Shown here piece by piece: positions 45,418 through 54,127 of a DNA stretch of 64,000 nt. The DNA comes from an uncultured Tateyamaria sp. GTDB taxonomy: Bacteria > Pseudomonadota > Alphaproteobacteria > Rhodobacterales > Rhodobacteraceae. The position numbers and the translations under genes were made by a program. The notes under the pieces were generated by a model. That model had not been told where the DNA came from. It searched no databases and saw nothing but the letters and a program-made list of their open reading frames with translations. The stretch spans positions 1,708,501-1,772,500 of the forward strand of contig NZ_CANNDS010000001.1 of assembly GCF_947503415.1 (NCBI RefSeq), read 5' to 3'. Numbering within the stretch: the stretch's first letter is position 1; every line of letters begins with the position of its first letter.

Positions 45418-45468
45418 GGTTAGTCCCTCCCTTCGGGAACCCGGCTGCCCGGGCCCCGCTTTCCTCGT

Positions 45469-47124
45469 TTATGTCTTCAAGGCGATGGCAACCTGCCACG
45501 GCCCCAAATGAGTGCGTCCATCTGGTCCGGGTGCAGTGCTGCCGAGTTCCGACCCGATGGGGACCCATGCCCCTGCGGGCAGGTCCAGCGTCGCCGGTTC
45601 GTCGCTCAGGTTCACAGCGCAGAAGATGACCTGATCCTCGTGCTGACGCGTGAAATGCACGACATCACCTGTTGCTTTGACCCCGTCATGCGTGCCCTTG
45701 GACAGGGCTTTGTGAGTTTGACGCAGGGCAATGGCCTTGCGGTAGTGATGCAGCAGCGCGCTTGGATCGTCTTCTTGTGTGGCGACCGCGTTGTGCAGGT
45801 GTTCGCGGCTGACAGGCAGCCACGGGTCACCGGCTGTAAAGCCGCCATGGCTGTTGGATGGCTCCCACACCATGGGGGTGCGGCAGCCGTCGCGGCCCTT
45901 GAACTCGGGCCAGAACTGGATGCCGTAGGGGTCTTGCAGGTCCTCGAAAGCGACATCGGCTTCGTGCAGCCCCAGCTCTTCGCCCTGGTAGAGGCAGACG
46001 GAGCCGCGCAGGCACAGGATCAGCGTCGCATAGGCGCGCATGGCCGCATCCGACAGGTCCCAGCGGCTGGCGTGGCGCATGACGTCGTGGTTGGAAAAGG
46101 CCCAGCAGGCCCAGCCGTCGCTTGCGACCTGGTCCACCTTGCCCAGCACTTCGGCGGCGCGGGTGGCGGTCAATTGATCCTTGGCCAGGAATTCGAAGGC
46201 ATAGCACATATGCGCGCGCTCATCTCCGGCGGTGTATTCGCCCATGATTTCGAGCCCACGCTGCGCATCGCCCACTTCGCCCACAGCGGCCGTGCCGGGG
46301 TATTCATCCAGCAGCGACCGAAAGCGGGCCAGGAATTCAAGATTCTCGGGCCGGTTCTTGGAATAGATGTGTTCCTGGTGGTTATAGGGGTTCACCGACG
46401 GCGCGATGTTGGCGTTGCGGCGCTCCGGCGGCAGGGCCGGATTGTCGCGCAGCTCCTTGTCGGCGTAATAGAAGTTGATGGTGTCCAGACGGAAGCCATC
46501 GACCCCACGGTCGAGCCAGAAGCGGGTGACGTCCAGCAGCGCATCCTGCACATCCGTGTTGTGGAAGTTCAGGTCTGGTTGCGTGGTGAGGAAGTTATGC
46601 AGGTAGTACTGCTCGCGGCGAGGCTCCCATGTCCAGGCGGGACCGCCGAATATCGACAGCCAGTTGTTGGGTGGCGTGCCGTCGGGTTTCGGGTCGGACC
46701 AGACGTACCAGTCAGCCTTGTCATTGTCGCGGCTGGGCGCGCTTTCCTGGAACCACGGGTGTTCGTCGCTGGTGTGGCTGAGGACCAGGTCGATCATCAC
46801 CCGCAGGCCAAGGGCATGAGCGGTTTCGACAAGCGCGTCGAAATCCGCCAGCGTACCGAACATCGGGTCCACGCCGCGATAGTCACTGACGTCGTAGCCG
46901 AAATCCTTCATCGGCGACGTGAAGAAAGGCGAAATCCAGATCGCATCCACCCCAAGCGACGCAACATAGGGCAGGCGGCTGGTGATCCCGTTCAGGTCAC
47001 CGATGCCGTCGCCGTTGCTGTCCTGGAAGCTGCGCGGATAGATCTGGTAGATCACCGCCCCGCGCCACCAGTCCTGATCCGCCACAAGAGTCCGAGCCAT
47101 GTCGAAGTCCGCTTTCTTATTCAT
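45469..47124 (-). CDS. aglA: Alpha-glucosidase (GH13)
   Basis: A 551-residue GH13 enzyme hydrolysing alpha-glucosides in the cytoplasm; there is no signal peptide. Region order is clear: YQIYPRSFQDSNGDGIGDLNG, AIWISPFFTSPMKDFGYDVSDY, DLVLSHTSDEHPWF, DGFRLDTINFYY with nucleophile D214, VGEVGD with acid/base E283, and FSNHDVMR with D347. It acts on disaccharides delivered by AglEFGK. ATG 47124 begins MNKKADFDMAR; a second ATG at 47100 is possible. Confidence 0.95.
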   Translation of the reverse strand: MNKKADFDMARTLVADQDWWRGAVIYQIYPRSFQDSNGDGIGDLNGITSRLPYVASLGVDAIWISPFFTSPMKDFGYDVSDYRGVDPMFGTLADFDALVETAHALGLRVMIDLVLSHTSDEHPWFQESAPSRDNDKADWYVWSDPKPDGTPPNNWLSIFGGPAWTWEPRREQYYLHNFLTTQPDLNFHNTDVQDALLDVTRFWLDRGVDGFRLDTINFYYADKELRDNPALPPERRNANIAPSVNPYNHQEHIYSKNRPENLEFLARFRSLLDEYPGTAAVGEVGDAQRGLEIMGEYTAGDERAHMCYAFEFLAKDQLTATRAAEVLGKVDQVASDGWACWAFSNHDVMRHASRWDLSDAAMRAYATLILCLRGSVCLYQGEELGLHEADVAFEDLQDPYGIQFWPEFKGRDGCRTPMVWEPSNSHGGFTAGDPWLPVSREHLHNAVATQEDDPSALLHHYRKAIALRQTHKALSKGTHDGVKATGDVVHFTRQHEDQVIFCAVNLSDEPATLDLPAGAWVPIGSELGSTAPGPDGRTHLGPWQVAIALKT

Positions 47125-47134
47125 TGAAGGGGTC

Positions 47135-48289
47135 CTATTTCACCGAGCCGGCCAGCAGACCGCGCACGAGGTATTTTTGCATTGCAAAGAACACGACCAG
47201 CGGCACCGCAATCGACACGAAGGCCGCTGTCGCAAGGATTTCCCAATTGCCACCCCGGGTGCCTAGCAGGTTCACGATCTGGTCGGTCATCACTGTGGTC
47301 TGCCCCGTTGAGTCGATCAGGAACACCTTGGCCACCAGCAGGTCGTTCCAGGTCCACAGGAACTGGAAGATCGCAAAGGACGCCAAGGCGGGGAACGACA
47401 GTGGGAGGATGATCTTGGTAAAGATCTGGAAGTCCGTCGCGCCGTCCACCTTGGCGTTTTCGATGATGTCTCGGGGCAAGCCAACCATGTAATTTCGCAA
47501 GAGGTATATCGCTAGTGGAAGTCCGAACCCCGTATGGGCCAGCCATGTGCCCAGATACCCTTTGCCGATGCCGATACCGACGTGCAGGGACAAGAGCGGG
47601 ATCAGCGCCAATTGCAATGGCACAACGAGCAAGCCCACGATAATGGCAATCAGCAGTGCCCGACCCGGGAAGTCCATCCATGCCAACGCATAGGCCGCAA
47701 ATGCAGCCACAACGATGGGAATGACGGTGGCGGGGATCGTGACCGTCAGCGTGTTGAAGAACGCTTTGGTCATGTTGTCGCCAGCCGTGCCCGAGAACAG
47801 GATGGTGTTGTAGTTGTCGGTCGTGAATTCCGGCGGTGACACGGCGGTCACGAACACACGCTGGCCACGGCCACTGATCTGCTCGTCGGTGCCGGACCAG
47901 ACATAGCTGCTGTCAGGATTGATGGTGATGGTTTCCCCATCGCCCAGATCGGCGACTTCACCAGCCTGATAGGCGTCGACTGCACGGGACGAGGTGCCCC
48001 AGCTTGTAATCTCGCCGCTGCTGTCGTTTTCTTCAAAGAAGTTGCCTTCGACCACGAACAGGTCGCCGCGGGCTGCGCGGTTGTCATCCGGGTCAGCGAC
48101 ACGGAACCGCTCGGTCTGCTCGGATGGGAACAAAGCCGCCCACCAGCCCGAGGTCGAGATCTGGTCCGCGGTACGGAACGACGACACCAACAGGCCTACC
48201 GTCGGGAAGATCCACAAAGCGACCAGAAGTATGGTCGAGATTTGGACGACCCAGCCAAGGGACGATTTGGAACCAGCGATATTGTCCAT
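47135..48289 (-). CDS. aglG: Alpha-glucoside ABC transporter, permease AglG
   Basis: A 384-residue MalG-type permease with a first transmembrane helix (QISTILLVALWIFPTVGLLVSSF), an extra region of about 100 residues on the outer side (SEQTERFRVADPDDNRAARG onward to FTTDNYNTIL), then five helices with the EAA loop NYMVGLPRDIIENAKVDGATDFQIFTKIILPLS. The long periplasmic insert is a feature of AglG. It overlaps aglF by one base. With AglF it forms the transmembrane channel. Confidence 0.93.
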   Translation of the reverse strand: MDNIAGSKSSLGWVVQISTILLVALWIFPTVGLLVSSFRTADQISTSGWWAALFPSEQTERFRVADPDDNRAARGDLFVVEGNFFEENDSSGEITSWGTSSRAVDAYQAGEVADLGDGETITINPDSSYVWSGTDEQISGRGQRVFVTAVSPPEFTTDNYNTILFSGTAGDNMTKAFFNTLTVTIPATVIPIVVAAFAAYALAWMDFPGRALLIAIIVGLLVVPLQLALIPLLSLHVGIGIGKGYLGTWLAHTGFGLPLAIYLLRNYMVGLPRDIIENAKVDGATDFQIFTKIILPLSFPALASFAIFQFLWTWNDLLVAKVFLIDSTGQTTVMTDQIVNLLGTRGGNWEILATAAFVSIAVPLVVFFAMQKYLVRGLLAGSVK

Positions 48290-49524
48290 TATTTCATCTC
48301 CTTGCGGGCGTTGTAGACGTTCCAGATCAGGATCGGGGACACGAGCAGCATGATGATGATGGCAGACGCCGATCCCACACCCCACTCGTCCGCGCGGAAC
48401 AGTTTGTCGTACATGTAGTTGGCCAGAACCTGCGTCTCCCATTGGCCGTTGGACATGGCAAACACGATGTCAAAGACCTTGAGAACGACGAGGGTAATGG
48501 TGGTCCATACCACCACAATGGTGCCCATGATTTGCGGCACCTTGATCTTGAAGAAGACCTGCAACGGGTTGGCGCCGTCCACGATGGCCGCCTCGATGGT
48601 TTCCTCGGGAATGCCGCGCAGGGCAGCCGATAGGATCACCATGGCGAACCCGGTCTGAATCCAGATCAGGACGATCATCAGGAAGAAGCTGTTCCAGAAC
48701 GGAATGGTCAGCCAGGTCTGCGGCTCTCCGTAGGGGAACTGGAATGCAAAGATGCCAAACAGCGACCCGATCGACAGATAGACCAGCCACAGCGATGCGG
48801 CGGCTACGAACAGGCGCAAAGGAACAAAGCCGGCACCGCCACCATTTGCACGGCTGTTGGCGATGGGGGCGACAAAGATCCAGCCGACATAGGCCACGAT
48901 GCCAGCAAAGCTGATCAGGATCAGGGCCGGAATGACCTTGAGGAACAGGAACGATCCCGCGCCACCCTCAAATTGCAGCCACACGGCGTTCAGGATGCCG
49001 ATCTGGTTCTGGTCCACTGGACGGGTGTCATAGACCAGTTTGAAGATCACGGCCGCGCCAACGAACGAGATGGCCATGGGCATGAAGATCAGAGACTTCG
49101 CGACGGAACCCCATTTGATGCGGTCGGTCAGTTGTGCGGCCAGCAGACCAAAGGCGGTCGCGGCAGCGGGCACAACGATAAGCCACAGCATGTTGTTGCT
49201 CAGCGCTTCCCAGAACTTGGGTTCTGCGAACATCTGCTGATAGTTGGAAAGACCGACAAAGGCGCCATCCAGATCACGGTCCGTCAGGGACAGGCGCAGT
49301 GTTTCGAACACAGGGTAGGCCAGATACAGACCCAAAGCGAACAACGCCGGAAACAGGAACAGCCACGGACGCACCAGATTGGCGCGGTTGATGTTCCGAC
49401 CCGCCTGCGGCCCCTTGGCCGGGAACAGGACCTTGTCCAGAAACTGGTTGGACAGATAAAAATATCCGATGCAACCGCCGACGCCGATGATGATGGTCAA
49501 CAGACCTTGCAGTGCAGGGTTCAT
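48289..49524 (-). CDS. aglF: Alpha-glucoside ABC transporter, permease AglF
   Basis: A 411-residue MalF-type permease with about eight hydrophobic segments, including an N-terminal helix (GLLTIIIGVGGCIGYFYLS) and the EAA loop LRGIPEETIEAAIVDGANPLQVFFKIKVPQIM. Partner of AglG. Its ribosome site reads GGGAGGAAGCC on the coding strand. A cluster of hairpins separates it from aglE. Confidence 0.94.
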   Translation of the reverse strand: MNPALQGLLTIIIGVGGCIGYFYLSNQFLDKVLFPAKGPQAGRNINRANLVRPWLFLFPALFALGLYLAYPVFETLRLSLTDRDLDGAFVGLSNYQQMFAEPKFWEALSNNMLWLIVVPAAATAFGLLAAQLTDRIKWGSVAKSLIFMPMAISFVGAAVIFKLVYDTRPVDQNQIGILNAVWLQFEGGAGSFLFLKVIPALILISFAGIVAYVGWIFVAPIANSRANGGGAGFVPLRLFVAAASLWLVYLSIGSLFGIFAFQFPYGEPQTWLTIPFWNSFFLMIVLIWIQTGFAMVILSAALRGIPEETIEAAIVDGANPLQVFFKIKVPQIMGTIVVVWTTITLVVLKVFDIVFAMSNGQWETQVLANYMYDKLFRADEWGVGSASAIIIMLLVSPILIWNVYNARKEMK

Positions 49525-49547
49525 GAGGCTTCCTCCCTATGGCGAGG

Positions 49548-49616
49548 CACGGTTATTCCCGTGTCTCTCGCGTCCGGCGCAGGGCCGGGTGGCTGACCAG
49601 CCCGCACAGCGTGCGG
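49548..49616 (-). promoter_or_regulatory. Three successive hairpins between aglE and aglF
   Basis: Perfect stems are CACGG/CCGTG (49548-49552 and 49559-49563), CCGGC/GCCGG (49574-49578 and 49584-49588) and CCGCAC/GTGCGG (49602-49607 and 49611-49616). They follow the aglE stop and probably protect its message or limit read-through to the permease genes. Confidence 0.65.
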
Positions 49617-49644
49617 ACCGGTCGATCTTGTGAGTGGTTGGGAC

Positions 49645-51003
49645 TTACTTCAGCGCGTCCCAGCTGGCCTGGATGTCGCTGGCCACAGCCGCTGCATCCT
49701 TGCCGCCAGTGTAATCCACCATGCCGGTCCAGAACGTGCCTGCTCCAACGCCACCGGGCATCAGGTCGGACCCGTCGAAGCGGAATGTGGTTGCACCCAG
49801 CAGAACGTCACCCAGCGCACGCAGCGTGTCGTCCTTGTAAGCTTCGGTGTTGACGCCTTTGTGCGGTGTCAGGAAGCCGGTCTGCGCCATCATGATCTCG
49901 TGGCTGATGGGCAGTTGGAAGAACGTCATCAGCTCGTTGGTGGCATCCGACGGTTCAGTGATCGCCATCAGTGTGCCGCCACCCAGAACCGGGTTGCCCA
50001 GGTCTTTGGATGCGTAGGAGGGGAAGTAGAAGAAGCCAGTGTCGACACCAAACTCTACGTCCTCAGGGAAGAAGGCCGGAACAAACGACGCCTGACGGTG
50101 CATGTAGCACTGCGGGGGCGACGAGAAGAGGCCTTTGGGGCTGTCGCGGAAGTCCGTCGAAGCAACGGCACCAGCACCGCCCGACACTTTCGCGTCGTCA
50201 CGTGCAAAATGGCCAAACTCTTCGATGGCGGCGACAACGCGCGGATCGTCGAACGGGATCTCGTTTGTTGTCCACTGGTCATAAACCTCAGGATCAACGG
50301 TGCGCAGCATCATGTCCTCGACCCAGTCAGTCGCGGGCCAGCCTGTTGCCGCACCTGAACCCAGACCGATGCACCACGGTGTTTCACCATCTGCAACGAT
50401 TTGGTCTGTCAGCGCCTTGAGGTCTTCCATGGTTTCGGGGATGTCATAACCTGCATCCTCGAAGTTCTCGGGGTTGTACCACACCAGCGACTTGACGTTC
50501 ACGTTGTAGAAAAAGCCGTACATCTGGTCGTTGCCATCGGCATCCGGATACGTGCCCAGATCAACCCACGACTGACCGGCAGCGTAGTTTTCGTTGACCC
50601 AGTCGGCACTGCCGTCGGGCAGCGGGTGCAGCTGGCCCTTGGAGGCCATAACAGCGGCAAGGCCGGGCTGCGGGAACACGGCGACGTTGGGGGCAGAGCC
50701 CGCTTCGGCGTCGATCACGATCTGCTGCTCGAAGCTGTCGGAACCGGTGTAAATCACGTCAGCGCCGGTTGCCGCTTCGAAATAGGCCAGAGCGTTGTTC
50801 AGGTAGCCATCTTCCGGTGTCAGCCAGGGGCCGAATACGGTGACGGTCTGACCGCTCAGGTCAGGGGCGTTTTCGGCCCATGCGTCGTAGCTGTCCCAGC
50901 TGAACGGGCCTTCGCCCGGTGCAAAGGCCAGGTGGCCGTCGGCCTGTGCTGTGGCAGCAGTGATAGCCAACGCCGCGGCGCTGGCCAAGAGTTTGTTGGT
51001 CAT
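49645..51003 (-). CDS. aglE: Alpha-glucoside ABC transporter, periplasmic binding protein
   Basis: A 452-residue exported binding protein of the MalE/UgpB type. ATG 51003 gives a signal peptide MTNKLLASAAALAITAATAQA followed by DGHLAFAPGEGPFSWDSYDAW, characteristic of AglE. Further family text includes GYLNNALAYFEAATGADVIYTGS, FFYNVNVKSLVWYNPENF and QCYMHRQASFV. It traps alpha-glucosides for AglFGK. It heads the operon, is divergent from aglR, and has a CAAAGCGCTTTG operator 72 bases upstream. Confidence 0.94.
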   Translation of the reverse strand: MTNKLLASAAALAITAATAQADGHLAFAPGEGPFSWDSYDAWAENAPDLSGQTVTVFGPWLTPEDGYLNNALAYFEAATGADVIYTGSDSFEQQIVIDAEAGSAPNVAVFPQPGLAAVMASKGQLHPLPDGSADWVNENYAAGQSWVDLGTYPDADGNDQMYGFFYNVNVKSLVWYNPENFEDAGYDIPETMEDLKALTDQIVADGETPWCIGLGSGAATGWPATDWVEDMMLRTVDPEVYDQWTTNEIPFDDPRVVAAIEEFGHFARDDAKVSGGAGAVASTDFRDSPKGLFSSPPQCYMHRQASFVPAFFPEDVEFGVDTGFFYFPSYASKDLGNPVLGGGTLMAITEPSDATNELMTFFQLPISHEIMMAQTGFLTPHKGVNTEAYKDDTLRALGDVLLGATTFRFDGSDLMPGGVGAGTFWTGMVDYTGGKDAAAVASDIQASWDALK

Positions 51004-51073
51004 TCTGGTCGTCCTCCCAATCGTGTCCAAATTCGCCCCACCCAAAGAGCAGGTCATGCGCGCTTTCAAAGTT

Positions 51074-51089
51074 GTCAAAGCGCTTTGGA
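51074..51089. promoter_or_regulatory. LacI-family (AglR) operator near aglE
   Basis: CAAAGCGCTTTG at 51076-51087 is a perfect palindrome with the central CG typical of LacI/GalR operators. It lies upstream of aglE. A near copy is at 51223-51239 next to aglR. Confidence 0.7.
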
Positions 51090-51222
51090 ATGTCGTGACC
51101 GTTGCTGAAATTTCACCGTCTGTCAAACGCTGACCGTCTGTCGATGCAAAATAGTTTAACACGTTTGACGGGAGTCATGAGAAGTTTTGACGTTAGCGCA
51201 ACCAGCCGTTAGCGTCTCCATA

Positions 51223-51239
51223 CTGCAAGCGCTTTGGAA
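51223..51239. promoter_or_regulatory. LacI-family (AglR) operator near aglR
   Basis: GCAAGCGCTTTGG contains the palindromic core AAGCGCTT at 51227-51234 and shares GCGCTTTGGAA with 51081-51090. It ends 11 bases before the aglR start, so binding would autorepress. The two sites are about 149 bases apart, which could allow looping. Confidence 0.65.
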
Positions 51240-51250
51240 CGGATCGCCCC

Positions 51251-52288
51251 GTGAATCTTAAGGAACTGTCATCTCTGCTTGGTCTTAGCCAGACCACCGT
51301 CAGCCGGGCGCTGAACGGCTATCCGGAGGTGTCGGAAAAGACGCGCGCGCGGGTGGTGAAAGCCGCTCAGGCGCATGCTTACAGCCCGAATACGCGGGCA
51401 CAGGGCCTCGCCACCGGCCATTCCAAGTGTATCGGACACGTGATTTCGGTCAGCGATTCGGCAGAAATGGTGAACCCGATCTTCGGGGATTTCATGGCGG
51501 GCGCGGGCGAAACATACGCGGCACACGGCTATGACATGATGGTCACACGTGTTGGCGCACAGGACGAAGCGGACACTTATCTCAGCCTCAAGGCGCGGGG
51601 CGCTGTCGACGGGGTCGTCGTGCACGCGCCGCGCCGCAACGATTCGCGGCTTGCCCTTTTGGACAAGATTGACCTGCCATACGTGGTGCACGGGCGGTCC
51701 ACCGGTATCAAACGGCCCTATACGTGGCTCGACGTGAACAACACCCGCGCCTTTTCCGAGGCGACCTCGTACCTTGCCAGCCTCGGCCATCGTCGCATCG
51801 CGCTGATCAACGGCCCAGAGACGATGGATTTCGCCATCCGCCGCCGGTCAGGGTACGAATCCTCTTTGCGCTTTGCGGGTCTGCCCATTGATCCGGCATT
51901 GATGAGCACGGGCGAAATGACCGAAGGATATGGCCACGCTCAAGCCAACGCGATGTTGGACATGGACAACCCGCCAACTGCCTTTCTGGCCGCATCGATC
52001 ATCTGTGCAGCCGGTATTCGTCGCGCGCTTGATGAACGGGGGCTGCGACCGGGCAAGGATGTGTCGATCGCGACCTTCGACGACTGCCTCAGCTATTTCG
52101 GCAACGGTGGTGATCAGCCCGTTTTCACGGCTTGGCAATCGTCTGTTCGCTTGGCTGGCGCCGCTGTCGCTCAGATGCTGATCGACCGCATCCAGGCACC
52201 CAATGCGCCGCATATCAATGAGTTGTGGGAGGCCGAGTTCGTCGCAGGCACGTCGACCGGCCCGGCGCCGGACCATTCCAAGGACTGA
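51251..52288 (+). CDS. aglR: LacI-family regulator of alpha-glucoside genes
   Basis: A 345-residue LacI/GalR repressor with a GTG start. The DNA-binding domain MNLKELSSLLGLSQTTVSRALNGYPEVSEKTRARVVKAA is followed by the sugar-binding core (SKCIGHVISVSDSAEMVNPIF; DGVVVHAPRRND; LDVNNTRAF; GHRRIALINGP). It is divergent from aglEFGAK and upstream of the beta-glucosidase gene by two bases, so it probably controls both. Its likely sites are at 51074-51089 and 51223-51239. Confidence 0.93.
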   Translation: MNLKELSSLLGLSQTTVSRALNGYPEVSEKTRARVVKAAQAHAYSPNTRAQGLATGHSKCIGHVISVSDSAEMVNPIFGDFMAGAGETYAAHGYDMMVTRVGAQDEADTYLSLKARGAVDGVVVHAPRRNDSRLALLDKIDLPYVVHGRSTGIKRPYTWLDVNNTRAFSEATSYLASLGHRRIALINGPETMDFAIRRRSGYESSLRFAGLPIDPALMSTGEMTEGYGHAQANAMLDMDNPPTAFLAASIICAAGIRRALDERGLRPGKDVSIATFDDCLSYFGNGGDQPVFTAWQSSVRLAGAAVAQMLIDRIQAPNAPHINELWEAEFVAGTSTGPAPDHSKD

Positions 52289-52290
52289 CC

Positions 52291-53613
52291 ATGTTCACGC
52301 ACAAACGCTCCGATTTCCCCGAAGGTTTCCTGTTCGGGGCAGCCACGTCTGCCTATCAGATCGAAGGCCACGCATATGGTGGCGCAGGCCGCGCCATGTG
52401 GGACGATTTCGCGGCGACACCCGGCAATGTGGTCCGCGCCGAGGATGGCGCGCGCGCCTGTGACCATTACCACCGCTACGAAGCGGACCTCGACCTGCTG
52501 CGTGACGGCGGGTTTGATGCCTACCGCTTTTCCACCAGTTGGGCGCGAGTGATGCCGGATGGGCGGACCGTGAACCCGGAAGGACTGGATTTCTACGACC
52601 GGCTTGTCGACGCAATGCTTGAACGTGGGCTGAAGACTTGCGCCACACTTTATCATTGGGAACTGCCCTCGGCCCTTGCGGATCTTGGCGGCTGGCGCAA
52701 TCGGGACATTGCGGGTTGGTTCGGGGATTTCACCGAAGCCATTATGGGCCGCATTGGTGACCGCACCTATTCCGTTGCCACGATCAATGAATTCTGGTGC
52801 GTGTCGTGGCTCTCCCACTTTTTGGGCCACCACGCGCCCGGCCTGCGCGACATCCGTGCCACAGCCCGCGCCATGCACCATGTCCTGCTGGCGCACGGCA
52901 CCTCCATCGACCGGATGCGTGCGATGGGGATCGACAACCTCGGTGCGGTGTTCAACATGGAATGGTCAACACCTGTTGATGACAGCGCCGAAGCGGCAGA
53001 GGCCGCCGCGTTGCATGACGACTACTACAACCATTTCTTTGTCTCGGGCGCGTTCAAAGGAACATATCCCGAACGTCTGGTCGCAGCCCTCGGGAATCAT
53101 TTCCCCGACGGCTGGCAAGATGACATGGATGCGATCAAAGCCCCACTGGATTGGGCTGGGATCAACTATTACACCCGTTCGATCCTTGCCCCGAATGACG
53201 GCCCGTGGCCGCATCACCATGCCGTCGAAGGACCGTTGGAAAAGACGCAAATGGGGTGGGAGATTTACCCCCAGGGCCTGCACGACTTCCTTGTGCGCAC
53301 AGCCAAGGAATATACTGGCGACCTGCCTCTGTTTGTCACCGAAAACGGCATGTCCAATGCCGATGTGATCGTGAACGGCGCGGTGCAGGACGATGCGCGC
53401 ATCGCCTACTTCCAAAGCCACCTGCAAGCGGTGCGTGACGCCATTGCAAAGGGCGTGCCGCTGAAGGGTTACATGGCCTGGTCGCTGATGGACAATTACG
53501 AATGGGCGCTGGGATATGAAAAACGCTTCGGCATGGTCCATGTCGATTTCGACACTTTGGAGCGGACGCCCAAAGGGTCGTGGCACGCGTTCAAAGAAAT
53601 GCTGACAGAATAA
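52291..53613 (+). CDS. bgl: GH1 beta-glucosidase
   Basis: A 440-residue GH1 enzyme: FPEGFLFGAATSAYQIEG opening, RFSTSWARVMPDG, LYHWELPSALADLGGW, acid/base E167 in TINEFW and nucleophile E351 in FVTENGM, with AWSLMDNYEWALGY near the end. The acid/base motif reads NEF where most GH1 members have NEP. With no signal peptide, it splits beta-glucosides in the cytoplasm. It starts two bases after aglR and shares its transcript. Confidence 0.95.
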   Translation: MFTHKRSDFPEGFLFGAATSAYQIEGHAYGGAGRAMWDDFAATPGNVVRAEDGARACDHYHRYEADLDLLRDGGFDAYRFSTSWARVMPDGRTVNPEGLDFYDRLVDAMLERGLKTCATLYHWELPSALADLGGWRNRDIAGWFGDFTEAIMGRIGDRTYSVATINEFWCVSWLSHFLGHHAPGLRDIRATARAMHHVLLAHGTSIDRMRAMGIDNLGAVFNMEWSTPVDDSAEAAEAAALHDDYYNHFFVSGAFKGTYPERLVAALGNHFPDGWQDDMDAIKAPLDWAGINYYTRSILAPNDGPWPHHHAVEGPLEKTQMGWEIYPQGLHDFLVRTAKEYTGDLPLFVTENGMSNADVIVNGAVQDDARIAYFQSHLQAVRDAIAKGVPLKGYMAWSLMDNYEWALGYEKRFGMVHVDFDTLERTPKGSWHAFKEMLTE

Positions 53614-53619
53614 CTCTGG

Positions 53620-53635
53620 CGCACCAATGGGTGTG
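53620..53635. terminator. Weak hairpin between convergent bgl and GNAT genes
   Basis: CGCACC and GGTGTG form a six-pair stem with one G-T pair around AATG, in the 31-base gap between the convergent bgl and GNAT genes. There is no T-run, so terminator activity is only possible. Confidence 0.35.
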
Positions 53636-53644
53636 CAAGGCGAC

Positions 53645-54121
53645 CTAGTCTTTGGTGCCGCCGAGTGTTCGCCGGTACACAACAAACCCGGTGTTGTCCG
53701 CGACTTCATCATACAGGCGCATGGCCGCGCTATTTGATTGATGCGTATGCCAGTAGACGCCGCGGGTGCCCGACCGCTCCGCCTGTTCCATGAAGGCAGT
53801 GATCAGCAGCTTTCCTATGCCTTGCCCCCGAACATCCGGGGCCGTGAACAGGTCCTGCAAATAGCAGGTGTTTTCGATTGTGATGGTGTTGCGGTGGAAT
53901 ACGAAATGCGCGAGGCCGACCAAGCGTTCGCCCTTTTCTGCGACAAGGCAATGTGTCGGCTCGTCGGCAGCTAGGAATCTGTGCCAACTTGTCAGAACAA
54001 CGTCATCGGACAACGCCGTCTCACCAGACCGGCCATAAAACGCGTTATAGCCCTCGAACAGTGTCCGCCACTGCGCATGATCGGCTGCCTCCGCACCACG
54101 TATGACAGTGTCTGTCGCCAT
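53645..54121 (-). CDS. GNAT-family N-acetyltransferase
   Basis: A 158-residue acetyltransferase with the acetyl-CoA pyrophosphate loop LFTAPDVRGQGIGKLLITAF (V/I-RGxGxG) and YWHTHQSNSAAMRLYDEV near the end. The acceptor is unknown. It lies six bases after the Gfo/Idh gene, so it is the last of a GntR-Gfo/Idh-GNAT operon. Confidence 0.9.
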   Translation of the reverse strand: MATDTVIRGAEAADHAQWRTLFEGYNAFYGRSGETALSDDVVLTSWHRFLAADEPTHCLVAEKGERLVGLAHFVFHRNTITIENTCYLQDLFTAPDVRGQGIGKLLITAFMEQAERSGTRGVYWHTHQSNSAAMRLYDEVADNTGFVVYRRTLGGTKD

Positions 54122-54127
54122 CGTCGC

